From Gammaproteobacteria bacterium (GTDB lineage: Bacteria; Pseudomonadota; Gammaproteobacteria; Pseudomonadales; Ketobacteraceae): a stretch of DNA of 64,000 nt. Both the position numbers and the translations under genes were made by a program. Below the pieces are notes generated by a model that searched no databases, was not told the origin of the DNA, and was given only the letters and a program-made list of their open reading frames with translations. This document shows positions 45,861 through 53,809 of this stretch, one piece after another. The DNA lies in assembly GCA_013178375.1 (NCBI GenBank), contig JABLXQ010000046.1:1-64000 (forward strand). The letters run 5' to 3'. Each line of letters begins with the position of its first letter. Within the stretch, counting starts at the first letter, position 1.

Positions 45861-46840
45861 GCCTGAAAACGGAAATTGCGCAACAGATTTTGAGCTTTGA
45901 CAAGGACGCCGAAGTGGCGAAGATCACTGCCGGCATTCGCGAGATTCTCAGCAAGAAAGTGCACCGCCGCGGGCTGGTAATCGCCATGTCGGGCGGTATC
46001 GACAGCTCCGTATCCGCCGCGCTGTGTGTGAAAGCCGTGGGCCCGGGCAAGGTGTTCGGCCTGCTGCTGCCGGAACAGGATTCGTCGTCAGAAAGCGAAC
46101 AGAAGGGCCGCATTCTTGCTGAGCACCTGGGCATCCAGTATCTGGTGCACAACATCGCGCCCACGCTGGAAGCCATTGGCTGCTACAAATGGCGCGACGA
46201 GGCCATCAAGGCCACCTTCCCCGAATACGGCCCCGGCTGGAAAAACAAGATCGTGATTGCCGGCGGTTCCGAAGGCAAGATCAACCACTTCCAGCTGGTG
46301 GTGCAATCGCCCAACGGCGAGATTTCAGAAAAGCGTCTGGGCCTGAAGGAATACCTGCAGATCGTAGCAGCCACCAACTACAAGCAGCGGATTCGCAAAA
46401 CCGTGGAATTCTTCCATGCGGATCGCCTCAACTACGCGGTGGTGGGCACGCCCAACAGGGTGGAGTACGACCAGGGCTTCTTCGTGAAGAACGGTGACGG
46501 CTCGGCCGATGTGAAACCGATCGCGCACCTGTACAAAACCCAGGTGTATGCGCTGGCTCGCCATCTGGGCCTGCCGGATATCATCTGCAACGCCATTCCC
46601 ACCACGGACACCTACAGCATGCCGCAGGGCCAGGACGAGTTTTATTACGCCCTGCCCTACCAGGAAATGGACATCGCGCTCTGGTGCTACAACCACAAGA
46701 AACCTGCCGAGGAATTGGCGAAAATCCTGGAGGTTTCCGTGGATCAGGCGCGCTTCGTGTATACCGATATCGAAAACAAGCGCAAGACCACCGCGCCGCT
46801 GCACTGGCCGGCCATCCTGATCGAGAAAGTGGAACTGTAA
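45857..46840 (+). CDS. NAD(+) synthetase-like ATP-pyrophosphatase / amide synthetase
   Basis: The 327-residue enzyme has the N-type ATP-pyrophosphatase motif SGGIDSS (45-51), the NadE-like helix YKQRIRKTVEFFHAD and VGTPNRVEYDQGFF...GDGSADVKPIAHLYK, all in NadE order. It lacks the nitrilase domain of glutamine-dependent NadE and carries about 60 extra residues (about 110-165) between the two halves. It is translationally coupled to the acyl ligase, so a cluster-specific ligase that forms an amide is as likely as housekeeping NAD synthesis. No gene symbol is given for that reason. Confidence 0.82.
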   Translation: MSLKTEIAQQILSFDKDAEVAKITAGIREILSKKVHRRGLVIAMSGGIDSSVSAALCVKAVGPGKVFGLLLPEQDSSSESEQKGRILAEHLGIQYLVHNIAPTLEAIGCYKWRDEAIKATFPEYGPGWKNKIVIAGGSEGKINHFQLVVQSPNGEISEKRLGLKEYLQIVAATNYKQRIRKTVEFFHADRLNYAVVGTPNRVEYDQGFFVKNGDGSADVKPIAHLYKTQVYALARHLGLPDIICNAIPTTDTYSMPQGQDEFYYALPYQEMDIALWCYNHKKPAEELAKILEVSVDQARFVYTDIENKRKTTAPLHWPAILIEKVEL

Positions 46841-46858
46841 TCCGCTCGGGCGCAGCAA

Positions 46859-46885
46859 GTGGAGACAGTGTCTGACTGTCTTCAC
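46859..46885 (+). terminator. Hairpin between the NadE-like and FemAB genes
   Basis: GTGGAGACAGT and ACTGTCTTCAC pair (one G-T wobble) around the loop GTCTG, 18 bases after the NadE-like stop. No T-tract follows, so it may attenuate or stabilise instead of terminating fully. Confidence 0.4.
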
Positions 46886-46966
46886 TTATCGCGCCGGCTC
46901 CAGCAGAATACCCATTTCCCTGCAGCCCCTCATCCAGCACCGCCACCCGCGTCAAAGGCCAAGCAC

Positions 46967-48382
46967 GTGACCCAAGAACAGCGCATCAAGCTTCCCGCCA
47001 ACCTGGATGAATACCGTGCCACACTGACGCCCGCCGCCATCGCAGAACTGCAATCGATCAATGCCCGTTTTGACACCGCCAAGGCGGAACTGAAACAGTT
47101 GGAGCTGGAAAAAGGCATCTGCTCGCGCAAAATCGGCGAGGCAAAAAAAGCCGGTACGCCGGCCGAAGCGCATCTGGAGCAGGTCCGGCTGATGTCGGAA
47201 AAAATTCGCGCGGTCAAACACGCCCAGGACGAATTGAACAATGCCGCCAACGCATTGCTGACATCGGCAGCGAAGCCGGAAGAAAAAGCACCCGCCGTTT
47301 CAGCGCACTTCTGCCCACGCAGTGATGTTGGTGCGACAACCCCGGCGGGCCAGATCCAGGTGGTGGAAGCCGGCAACGAACTGGCTGCACAGTGGAATGC
47401 CTATGTCGATGCCCAGCCACGCAGCTGCGTGTACCACCGGTTCGAATTCAGGCACATCATCGAGCGCTCATTCGGCCATCGGGTTTTATATCTCGCTGCA
47501 CTGGACCAGAACCAGCGCATGTGCGGCATTCTGCCCGCCATCCAGATCAACAGCCGCATTTTTGGCAACTACATGGTGTCGGTGCCGTTTTTCAATTACG
47601 GCGGCGCCCTGGCCGATCATGACGGGATCGAACAGACACTAATGCAGCACCTGAACGAACGCGGTGCGGCACTGGGCGTTTCCCACATCGAATACCGCGA
47701 CACCCAGCCGCGCCAAGGCTACGTGCAGAAAACCGAAAAATCCTCGCTGATCCTGAAGCTGCCATCGAGCCCCGACACTCTGTGGGACGACATCGGCACC
47801 AAGGTGCGCGCGCAGATCAAGAAAGCGCAAGGCAGCGGCCTGACCTTCAAAACCGGCCGGCATGAACTGCTGGAAGACTTCTACCACGTGTTCGCCATCA
47901 ACATGCGCGATCTGGGCACGCCGGTGTACGCGAAGGATTTCTTCAAAAACATTCTGGACGCAGCGACGCTCGACGCGCGGCTGGCCGTCGCCTATCTCGG
48001 CACCAAACCCGTGTCCTGCGCCTTCCTGATTGCCTGGCACGACACCATGGAAATTCCCTGGGCCTCCACCCTGCGCGAGGCAAATGCCTGCAACGCCAAC
48101 ATGTTCCTGTACTGGAATGTGCTGAAGTCCGCGATTGAAAGTGACATCGGTTTTTTCGATTTCGGCCGCTCGTCCAAAGATGCGGGCACGTTCAAGTTCA
48201 AGCTGCAATGGGGCGCGCAGCCGCAGCAGCTGTACTGGCATTACTGGCTGAAGGACCAGACCGATTTGCCGGCGCTGAATCCGAACAATCCGAAATACCG
48301 CATTGCGATCGCGGTGTGGCAACGATTGCCGGTGTGGCTGACGCGCCTGATCGGTCCGCACCTTGTGAAAAACCTGCCCTGA
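46967..48382 (+). CDS. FemAB-family XrtA-associated protein with N-terminal SerRS-like helical arm
   Basis: The 471-residue protein starts with a helical segment (about 11-98), predicted as an antiparallel coiled coil, that reads like the tRNA-binding arm of seryl-tRNA synthetase (LELEKGICSRKIGEAKKAGT). From about 130 it is a FemAB/GNAT-like transferase with VYHRFEFRHIIERSFGH, FFNYGGALAD, IEYRDTQPRQGY and FFDFGRSSKDAGTFKFKLQWG, as in the FemAB proteins of XrtA/PEP-CTERM loci. FemX-type enzymes transfer amino acids from aminoacyl-tRNA. The GTG start has AAAGG eight bases upstream. The true donor and acceptor here are unknown. Confidence 0.85.
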   Translation: MTQEQRIKLPANLDEYRATLTPAAIAELQSINARFDTAKAELKQLELEKGICSRKIGEAKKAGTPAEAHLEQVRLMSEKIRAVKHAQDELNNAANALLTSAAKPEEKAPAVSAHFCPRSDVGATTPAGQIQVVEAGNELAAQWNAYVDAQPRSCVYHRFEFRHIIERSFGHRVLYLAALDQNQRMCGILPAIQINSRIFGNYMVSVPFFNYGGALADHDGIEQTLMQHLNERGAALGVSHIEYRDTQPRQGYVQKTEKSSLILKLPSSPDTLWDDIGTKVRAQIKKAQGSGLTFKTGRHELLEDFYHVFAINMRDLGTPVYAKDFFKNILDAATLDARLAVAYLGTKPVSCAFLIAWHDTMEIPWASTLREANACNANMFLYWNVLKSAIESDIGFFDFGRSSKDAGTFKFKLQWGAQPQQLYWHYWLKDQTDLPALNPNNPKYRIAIAVWQRLPVWLTRLIGPHLVKNLP

Positions 48383-48396
48383 GCGAAGGCGAGCCG

Positions 48397-49509
48397 ATGC
48401 AGCCTGACCGATCCGCCCATTTCGACTGCTGCATTATCGGCGCCGGCGTGGTGGGTCTGGCGATTGCGCACGAGCTGGCCCTGCGCAAACGCTCCGTCGT
48501 GATTCTGGAGCAGGAGGATCGCCACGGCACCGGCAGCAGCGCCCGCAACAGTGAAGTGATTCATGCCGGCATTTATTATCCCGCCGGCTCATTGAAAGCG
48601 ACGTTGTGTGTAGAGGGTCGGGAACGGCTGTACCGATTTTGCGAAAGCCGCGGCGTTCACCACCGTCGCATTGGAAAACTGATCGTGGCGGGAACGCAAG
48701 AACAGCACCCGGATCTGGAACTGCTGCAGAAAAAAGCCAGCGCCAACGGCGTGACGGATCTCCAATGGATTGAAGCGAAAGCACTCGCGCAACTGGAACC
48801 GCATGTCAGCGGCACATCCGCCCTGCTGTCACCGTCCACCGGCATCGTCGACAGTCACGGCCTGATGCTGGCACTGCTGGCCGGCATCAACTCCCACGGC
48901 GGCACCCTGTGTCTGAAAACCGAATTCCTGCAGGCGCAGCGACTCAGCGATGGATTCAGCATCCAGGCCAACAGTGTCGGCGAAACCTGTCAAATCCGCA
49001 GCGAGCAACTGATCAATGCTGCCGGCCTCGGCGCGCAGGCAGTGGCCGCCCGCATCGACGGCCTGGATGCAAACGCCATTCCCCCGCTGCACTTGTGCGC
49101 GGGCCGCTATTTCACCCTGTCCGGCGCCGCGCCTTTCACACGGCTGATCTACCCGCTGCCGGACGCCGCCACGACCGGGCTGGGCATTCACGCCACCCTG
49201 GACCTGCAGGGCCAGGTGCGTTTCGGACCGGACACGGCCTACATCGCCCATGAAGACTATCGCGTGGCGGACGATCTGCGCGCCGACTTTGCCCGGGCTA
49301 TCCGCCGCTACTTTCCTGCGCTGGATGAATCCCGCCTGATTCCGGCCTATGCTGGAATCAGGCCGAAAATCCAGGGCCCGGGAGCGCCCGCGCAGGATTT
49401 CAGGATCGACCAGCCGCTGCCGGGGCTGATCAATCTGTTTGGCATCGAATCGCCGGGACTGACGGCCGCCCTCGCCATCGCGCGGCACGTCGCCGACCGG
49501 CTGGCATAA
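48397..49509 (+). CDS. FAD-dependent oxidoreductase, L-2-hydroxyglutarate oxidase (LhgO)-like
   Basis: This 370-residue DAO-superfamily flavoprotein has an N-terminal dinucleotide fold (CCIIGAGVVGLAIAHELA), NSEVIHAGIYYP, STGIVDSHGLM and a C-terminal FGIESPGLTAALAIA, a pattern typical of LhgO. LhgO oxidises L-2-hydroxyglutarate to 2-oxoglutarate. In this cluster it could instead oxidise a hydroxy acid used for glycan decoration. The start lies 14 bases after the FemAB stop, with GAAGGCGAG upstream. There is no signal peptide, so it is cytoplasmic or peripheral to the membrane. Confidence 0.87.
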   Translation: MQPDRSAHFDCCIIGAGVVGLAIAHELALRKRSVVILEQEDRHGTGSSARNSEVIHAGIYYPAGSLKATLCVEGRERLYRFCESRGVHHRRIGKLIVAGTQEQHPDLELLQKKASANGVTDLQWIEAKALAQLEPHVSGTSALLSPSTGIVDSHGLMLALLAGINSHGGTLCLKTEFLQAQRLSDGFSIQANSVGETCQIRSEQLINAAGLGAQAVAARIDGLDANAIPPLHLCAGRYFTLSGAAPFTRLIYPLPDAATTGLGIHATLDLQGQVRFGPDTAYIAHEDYRVADDLRADFARAIRRYFPALDESRLIPAYAGIRPKIQGPGAPAQDFRIDQPLPGLINLFGIESPGLTAALAIARHVADRLA

Positions 49510-49538
49510 ATGAACCGCCGCAACCCGAAAGGATCAAC

Positions 49539-50690
49539 GTGAGCGACCGCCCCCCTTCCTACCAGGCGACTTACCAAGTGGCTTACCAGGTGACTATCGG
49601 CGCGCCCGACCGCGACGCACTGCCGCGCCTGTGGCAGACGCTGGAAGCGCGGGCGACGCCGAATTTTTTCCTGTCCTGGCAGTGGGTGGATGCCTGGCTG
49701 ACCACCTTCAATCCCGGGTGCCGCCTGGTGCAGATCCAGTGCGAGTCCCAACTTGTGGGACTCGCACTGCTCACCTGCAATGAGGAGATACGACACCGCA
49801 TCCTGCGCTCGCGCGTACTGCGCCTGGGCAGAACGGGTAATGCGGTTCAGGATCAGATCTGGATCGAATACAACGGCCTGCTGCTGGACCGGCAACATGA
49901 ACACAGCGCACCGGCGGCGCTGCTGCAATATCTGCTGCGGCAAAACGACTGGGACGAATTCGAACTGGGCGCCAGCGACAAAGCTGTGTTGTCGCGCTAT
50001 GCCCATCCGGATTGCGCCGCCATCACCCGGTGGTCGGCACCGGCCTATGGCGTGAATCTGGCCGCATTGCGGGCAGCAAAAACGGATTACCTCGCCAGCC
50101 TGTCCCGCAACACGCGCTACCAGATCAATCGCAGCCGCAAGCTGTACGCAGCCGATGCCACGCTGACATTCAGCGCGCACAGCACGCCGGATGCCATCCT
50201 GAACCTGTGGCCGCAGCTGGCAGACCTGCACCGGGCGCGCTGGGGCAATGCACCCGGGCAGAGTGGCTTTGCCAATCCGGATTTCGTGCGCTTCCATCAA
50301 CACCTCATCAGGAATGGCAGCGCGGATGACAGGGTGGAACTCTGCACCCTGTCCCGCAACGACGAACTGCTGGGCTGTCTCTACAATTTTCTGTATAAGG
50401 GCCGCGTGTATTTTTATCTGAGCGGACTGCGCGCCGAAACCGATCCGCATCTGAAGCCGGGCCTGTTGCTGCATGCCATGGCGATCCAGCACTATCTGGA
50501 ACGGCATTATGACTATTACGATTTCATGGGTGGCGAGGCACGCTACAAGCAGTCCCTGGGCAGCCAGCATTGCGAACTGCAGCTGGTCAGCTTCCAGCGC
50601 CCCCGGCTCAAGCTGAAACTGGAACAGCTGGCCCGCCGCATCAAACATCTGACACCGGACACGCAGTCAACCGATGACCATCAGCAATAG
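49539..50690 (+). CDS. CelD/BcsL-type GNAT acetyltransferase
   Basis: The 383-residue protein belongs to the GNAT_acetyltransf_6 (CelD/BcsL) group: NFFLSWQWVDAWLTTF near the start, LSRNTRYQINRSRK in the middle, then ELLGCLYNFLYKGRVYFYLSG and DFMGGEARYKQSLG. Such proteins are common in exopolysaccharide clusters and are thought to acylate sugars. The start is a GTG with AAAGGA seven bases before it. Its last 17 bases overlap the exosortase gene, which implies coupled translation. Confidence 0.87.
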   Translation: MSDRPPSYQATYQVAYQVTIGAPDRDALPRLWQTLEARATPNFFLSWQWVDAWLTTFNPGCRLVQIQCESQLVGLALLTCNEEIRHRILRSRVLRLGRTGNAVQDQIWIEYNGLLLDRQHEHSAPAALLQYLLRQNDWDEFELGASDKAVLSRYAHPDCAAITRWSAPAYGVNLAALRAAKTDYLASLSRNTRYQINRSRKLYAADATLTFSAHSTPDAILNLWPQLADLHRARWGNAPGQSGFANPDFVRFHQHLIRNGSADDRVELCTLSRNDELLGCLYNFLYKGRVYFYLSGLRAETDPHLKPGLLLHAMAIQHYLERHYDYYDFMGGEARYKQSLGSQHCELQLVSFQRPRLKLKLEQLARRIKHLTPDTQSTDDHQQ

Positions 50691-52206
50691 CGAAACCCGA
50701 CATCCATCACCGGCAGCGGACACCCTGCTGCTGCGCAACCAGGTACTGGCCGTGGCGGCCTGGCTGCTGGCGTGGCTGCTCGTTTTCCACGACGCCCTGC
50801 TGTCGGCCGCCAGCGTCTGGCTGATCAACGACACCTTCAACCACTGCTTTTTCGTGCTGCCGGTGGTGCTGTACGCGATCTGGCAACAGCGTGGCGCCGT
50901 GCAGGCGCAAACGCCGCGCTATTCCGCACTCGGCGGGCTGCTGGTGCTGGGTGCGCTGCTGACCCTGGCCCTGGGGCAGGCCGCTTTCATCGATGTGCTG
51001 CAACACCTGGCCGTGTTCGGCCTGCTGCCGGCAATGGTGCTGTTTCTGCTGGGCTGGAAGGTGGTGCGGGTAATCTGGTTTCCGCTGCTGTTCCTGCTGT
51101 TCAGTGTGCCGCTGGGGGAAGAACTGATTCCCCAGTTCCAGCAGATCACCGCCGACATTGCCATCGCACTGCTGCACCTGATTGGTGTGCCCGTGTATCG
51201 GGACGGGCTCTACATCAGCGTGCCCAATGGCCATTTCGTGGTGGCCGAAGCCTGCTCCGGCGTGCGTTTTTTCATTGCCTGCGTGGTGCTGGGCACGGCC
51301 TATGCCTATCTCAACTTCGTCTCACGCTGGCGCGCGCTGGCGTTTGCCCTGTTTTCGGTGGTGATGCCGATTATCGCCAACGGCATCCGCGCCTTCGGCA
51401 TCATCTACATCGGCCACGCCACCAACATGAAGCACGCGGCCGGGGCCGACCATCTGGTGTATGGCTGGTTCTTCTTCGCGGTGGTGGTGGTGTTGCTGCT
51501 GGTGACAGGGCATTTCTTTTCCGACGGCCATCGCCCATGGCAGAACCGGATCACGACGATCGACCCCGGCTGGCGCCGCCATGCCACCCGCACCACCCTG
51601 CTGCTGGCCGCCGCACCCCTGCTGCTGGCGCTGACCCTGAAGCTGGTGCAGGACCAGTACACAGAAACCGCCTTCGACCTGGACCACGCCGGACTGAACA
51701 GCGTCAGCAAGGAACAGGCGCAGGGACAAAACTGGACACCGCGCCTGGAGACCGCCGACGAATTCCGCCTGGGACAGGATGCCGCCAGCGGCGCCCAGCT
51801 GTTCCAGGCCATCTACCGGCACAACGAAGCAGGGCGGGAATTGGTGAGTTGGGCCAACCGCGTTTATGATATTGATCAGTGGTCACTCAAGGAGCAGACC
51901 ACCCAACCGGTGGATGGCCTCGGCGCTGTCACCGTGCTGGACCTCACCTCGCTGCGCAACCGTCAGCGGCTGGTGGCTTACTGGTATGTAGTACCTAACA
52001 GGATTAGCAGCAGCCAGACCCGGATCAAGTTGCAGCAGGCCATCAACACGTTGCTGCTGCAGCCCTCCGGTGGCGGGCTGGTCGCCGTCAGCCTGGATTA
52101 TCGCGGCAACAATGAAACGGCCCACGCACAACTGCAACAGGTGCTGAACAGCAATGCGCTGCGCCTGTCCGGCCTGCTCCAGCCAGGTCAACCAACATCT
52201 GAGTGA
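50674..52206 (+). CDS. xrtA: Exosortase A with fused EpsI-type C-terminal domain
   Basis: This 510-residue membrane protein has about eight transmembrane helices (1-290) bearing the exosortase catalytic triad: Cys194 in EACSGVRF, Arg239 in NGIRAFG and His260 in DHLVYGW. The remaining 210 residues form an extracytoplasmic EpsI-like domain after one more helix (LLLAAAPLLLALTL). Exosortases cut PEP-CTERM sorting signals of secreted proteins, and XrtA loci are tied to exopolysaccharide synthesis. The flanking FemAB, deacetylase, glycosyltransferase and amidotransferase genes are its usual partners. No PEP-CTERM substrate is encoded in this window. Confidence 0.95.
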   Translation: MTISNSETRHPSPAADTLLLRNQVLAVAAWLLAWLLVFHDALLSAASVWLINDTFNHCFFVLPVVLYAIWQQRGAVQAQTPRYSALGGLLVLGALLTLALGQAAFIDVLQHLAVFGLLPAMVLFLLGWKVVRVIWFPLLFLLFSVPLGEELIPQFQQITADIAIALLHLIGVPVYRDGLYISVPNGHFVVAEACSGVRFFIACVVLGTAYAYLNFVSRWRALAFALFSVVMPIIANGIRAFGIIYIGHATNMKHAAGADHLVYGWFFFAVVVVLLLVTGHFFSDGHRPWQNRITTIDPGWRRHATRTTLLLAAAPLLLALTLKLVQDQYTETAFDLDHAGLNSVSKEQAQGQNWTPRLETADEFRLGQDAASGAQLFQAIYRHNEAGRELVSWANRVYDIDQWSLKEQTTQPVDGLGAVTVLDLTSLRNRQRLVAYWYVVPNRISSSQTRIKLQQAINTLLLQPSGGGLVAVSLDYRGNNETAHAQLQQVLNSNALRLSGLLQPGQPTSE

Positions 52207-52237
52207 TTCAGGGGCCAACGCCCTTACGGAGACCCCA

Positions 52238-53062
52238 ATGCAACACGCCATGACCATCGACGTGGAAGACTACTTCCAGGTATCGGCCTTTGAAAACCTG
52301 GTCAAACCCAAGGACTGGGACAGCATCACGCCCCGCGTCGAGGCCAACACCGACAAGCTGCTGCAGCTGTTCGCGGACCACAACACCACCGCCACCTTCT
52401 TCACCCTGGGCTGGATTGCCCAGCGCTTCCCCGCCATGATCCGGCGCATTGTCGCCCAGGGCCACGAACTGGCCAGCCACGGCACCATGCACCAACGCGC
52501 CAGCGCGCAGACACGGGAGGAATTCAAGGCGGATGTGGGAGATGCCAAGCGGCTGCTGGAGGATCTGTCGGGGAAGCCCATCGTCGGTTACCGCGCACCG
52601 AGTTTTTCCTTCACCAAAAACAATCTGTGGGCCTATGAGGTGCTGGCAGAGGAAGGCTACCGCTACAGTTCCAGCGTGTACCCGGTGGTACACGATCATT
52701 ACGGCATTCCGGATGCGCCGCGCTTCCGCTACCACACGGATTCCGGCATCGACGAAATTCCGCTGAGCACACTGCCGCTGTTCGGCCGCAATCTGCCGAT
52801 TTCCGGCGGCGGTTATTTCCGGCTGTACCCGTATGCGCTGACGCGCTGGGCGGTGAACCGTTTCAGCAGCAAGGAAACCCAGCCCTATATTTTTTACATG
52901 CACCCGTGGGAAGTGGACCCGAACCAGCCGCGCATGCAGGGCGCGTCGGCGAAAAGCCGGTTCCGGCATTATCTGAACCTGAAGCGGGTGGAAGCACGCC
53001 TGACCCACCTGCTGGATGATTTCGAGTGGTCGTCGATGGCGAAGTTGTATGGTTACGCCTGA
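52238..53062 (+). CDS. XrtA-system polysaccharide deacetylase
   Basis: The 274-residue protein starts MQHAMTIDVEDYFQVSAF, typical of the XrtA-associated deacetylase with a DUF3473-like C-terminus (FYMHPWEVDPNQPR). The metal site is formed by Asp8 of TIDVED and the ASHGTMHQR histidines, and YRAPSFS is a further family motif. It probably de-N-acetylates the polymer or a precursor. CGGAG precedes the ATG. Directly after its stop codon lies copy 3 of the inverted-repeat element, which separates it from the convergent acyltransferase. Confidence 0.93.
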   Translation: MQHAMTIDVEDYFQVSAFENLVKPKDWDSITPRVEANTDKLLQLFADHNTTATFFTLGWIAQRFPAMIRRIVAQGHELASHGTMHQRASAQTREEFKADVGDAKRLLEDLSGKPIVGYRAPSFSFTKNNLWAYEVLAEEGYRYSSSVYPVVHDHYGIPDAPRFRYHTDSGIDEIPLSTLPLFGRNLPISGGGYFRLYPYALTRWAVNRFSSKETQPYIFYMHPWEVDPNQPRMQGASAKSRFRHYLNLKRVEARLTHLLDDFEWSSMAKLYGYA

Positions 53063-53066
53063 GGCG

Positions 53067-53192
53067 GACGCAAGCGAAGCCGAGGTTTGATTCAAATCTG
53101 GACACGCCGTAAACCCATCCCTGGGGGCTGCTCCGCGGCATCCATGCCGCAGAGCGTCCATATTTGAATCAAACCTCGGCTTCGCTTGCGTC
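53067..53192 (-). repeat. Inverted-repeat element, copy 3 (37-bp arms, canonical core)
   Basis: Left arm 53067-53103 and right arm 53156-53192 are complementary over 37 bp with one mismatch. Read on the minus strand the 60-bp core (53100-53159) starts GGACGCTC, contains the hairpin CTGCGGCATGGATGCCGCGG, then GAGCAGCCCCCAGGGATGGG and ends GGCGTGTCC. It is the best match to copy 2 and lies in opposite orientation. The arm begins four bases after the deacetylase stop, and the far arm ends eight bases before the acyltransferase stop on the other strand. Only the innermost bases of the arms (CAAATCTGGAC) resemble copy 2. Confidence 0.88.
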
Positions 53193-53200
53193 GCTTTTGT

Positions 53201-53803
53201 CTATGTGGCGCCTTGCGCTGAAGGCCCCCGCTTCTTAACGACCTTCGCAGGATTCCCCACCACGATTGAATAGTCCTCCACATCATCGGTGACGACCGAA
53301 CCGGCGCCGATGATGCACTTCTTGCCAACGTTGGCCATGATCAGTGCACCGTTACCAATCCAGGTGTCCTCGCCAATCACCACCTTCTCGAACTGGCCGC
53401 CCTGATCGCGGATCGGCGTGTCCAGATCGGTGAAGCTGTGCTGCTTCTTGCCGCTCATGATGTGCACGGCGCTGCCCAGCAGGCAGTTTTTTTCGATCCG
53501 GCATTTACCGATGTTGCATTGCGGACCGATATACACGCCAGCTTCAATTTCAGTGTCCTGGTGCGACAGCAACACACCGAACGACACCAGACTGTCCCTG
53601 TCACAATTCGTGATGATGAAACGCAGCGCCGCCTTGCGGAAATAATTGCCCAGCTGGCCCGGAAACAGGCTGAGGAACTGGGAATAACCGGCCGTGAGAC
53701 TGTCGCGGTTGCCGATCAGCGCCAGCAGCCGGTAAGACAAAAACACCGGACTGGCCAGCACCACAAACAGCAGATAAATCGCATTTTTAACGTGAGTGCG
53801 CAC
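53201..53803 (-). CDS. Hexapeptide-repeat O-acetyltransferase
   Basis: The 200-residue protein has an N-terminal hydrophobic helix (AIYLLFVVLASPVFLSYRLLAL) and, from about residue 75, a left-handed beta-helix of hexapeptide repeats (IEAGVYIGPQCNIGKCRIEK, VVIGEDTWIGNGALIMANVG, IIGAGSVVTDDVED) ending in NPAKVVKKRG. It belongs to the serine/maltose acetyltransferase-like group that O-acetylates sugars with acetyl-CoA. Its ATG lies six bases after the adjacent glycosyltransferase stop, so the two form an operon. Confidence 0.9.
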   Translation of the reverse strand: MRTHVKNAIYLLFVVLASPVFLSYRLLALIGNRDSLTAGYSQFLSLFPGQLGNYFRKAALRFIITNCDRDSLVSFGVLLSHQDTEIEAGVYIGPQCNIGKCRIEKNCLLGSAVHIMSGKKQHSFTDLDTPIRDQGGQFEKVVIGEDTWIGNGALIMANVGKKCIIGAGSVVTDDVEDYSIVVGNPAKVVKKRGPSAQGAT

Positions 53804-53809
53804 AGCAAA

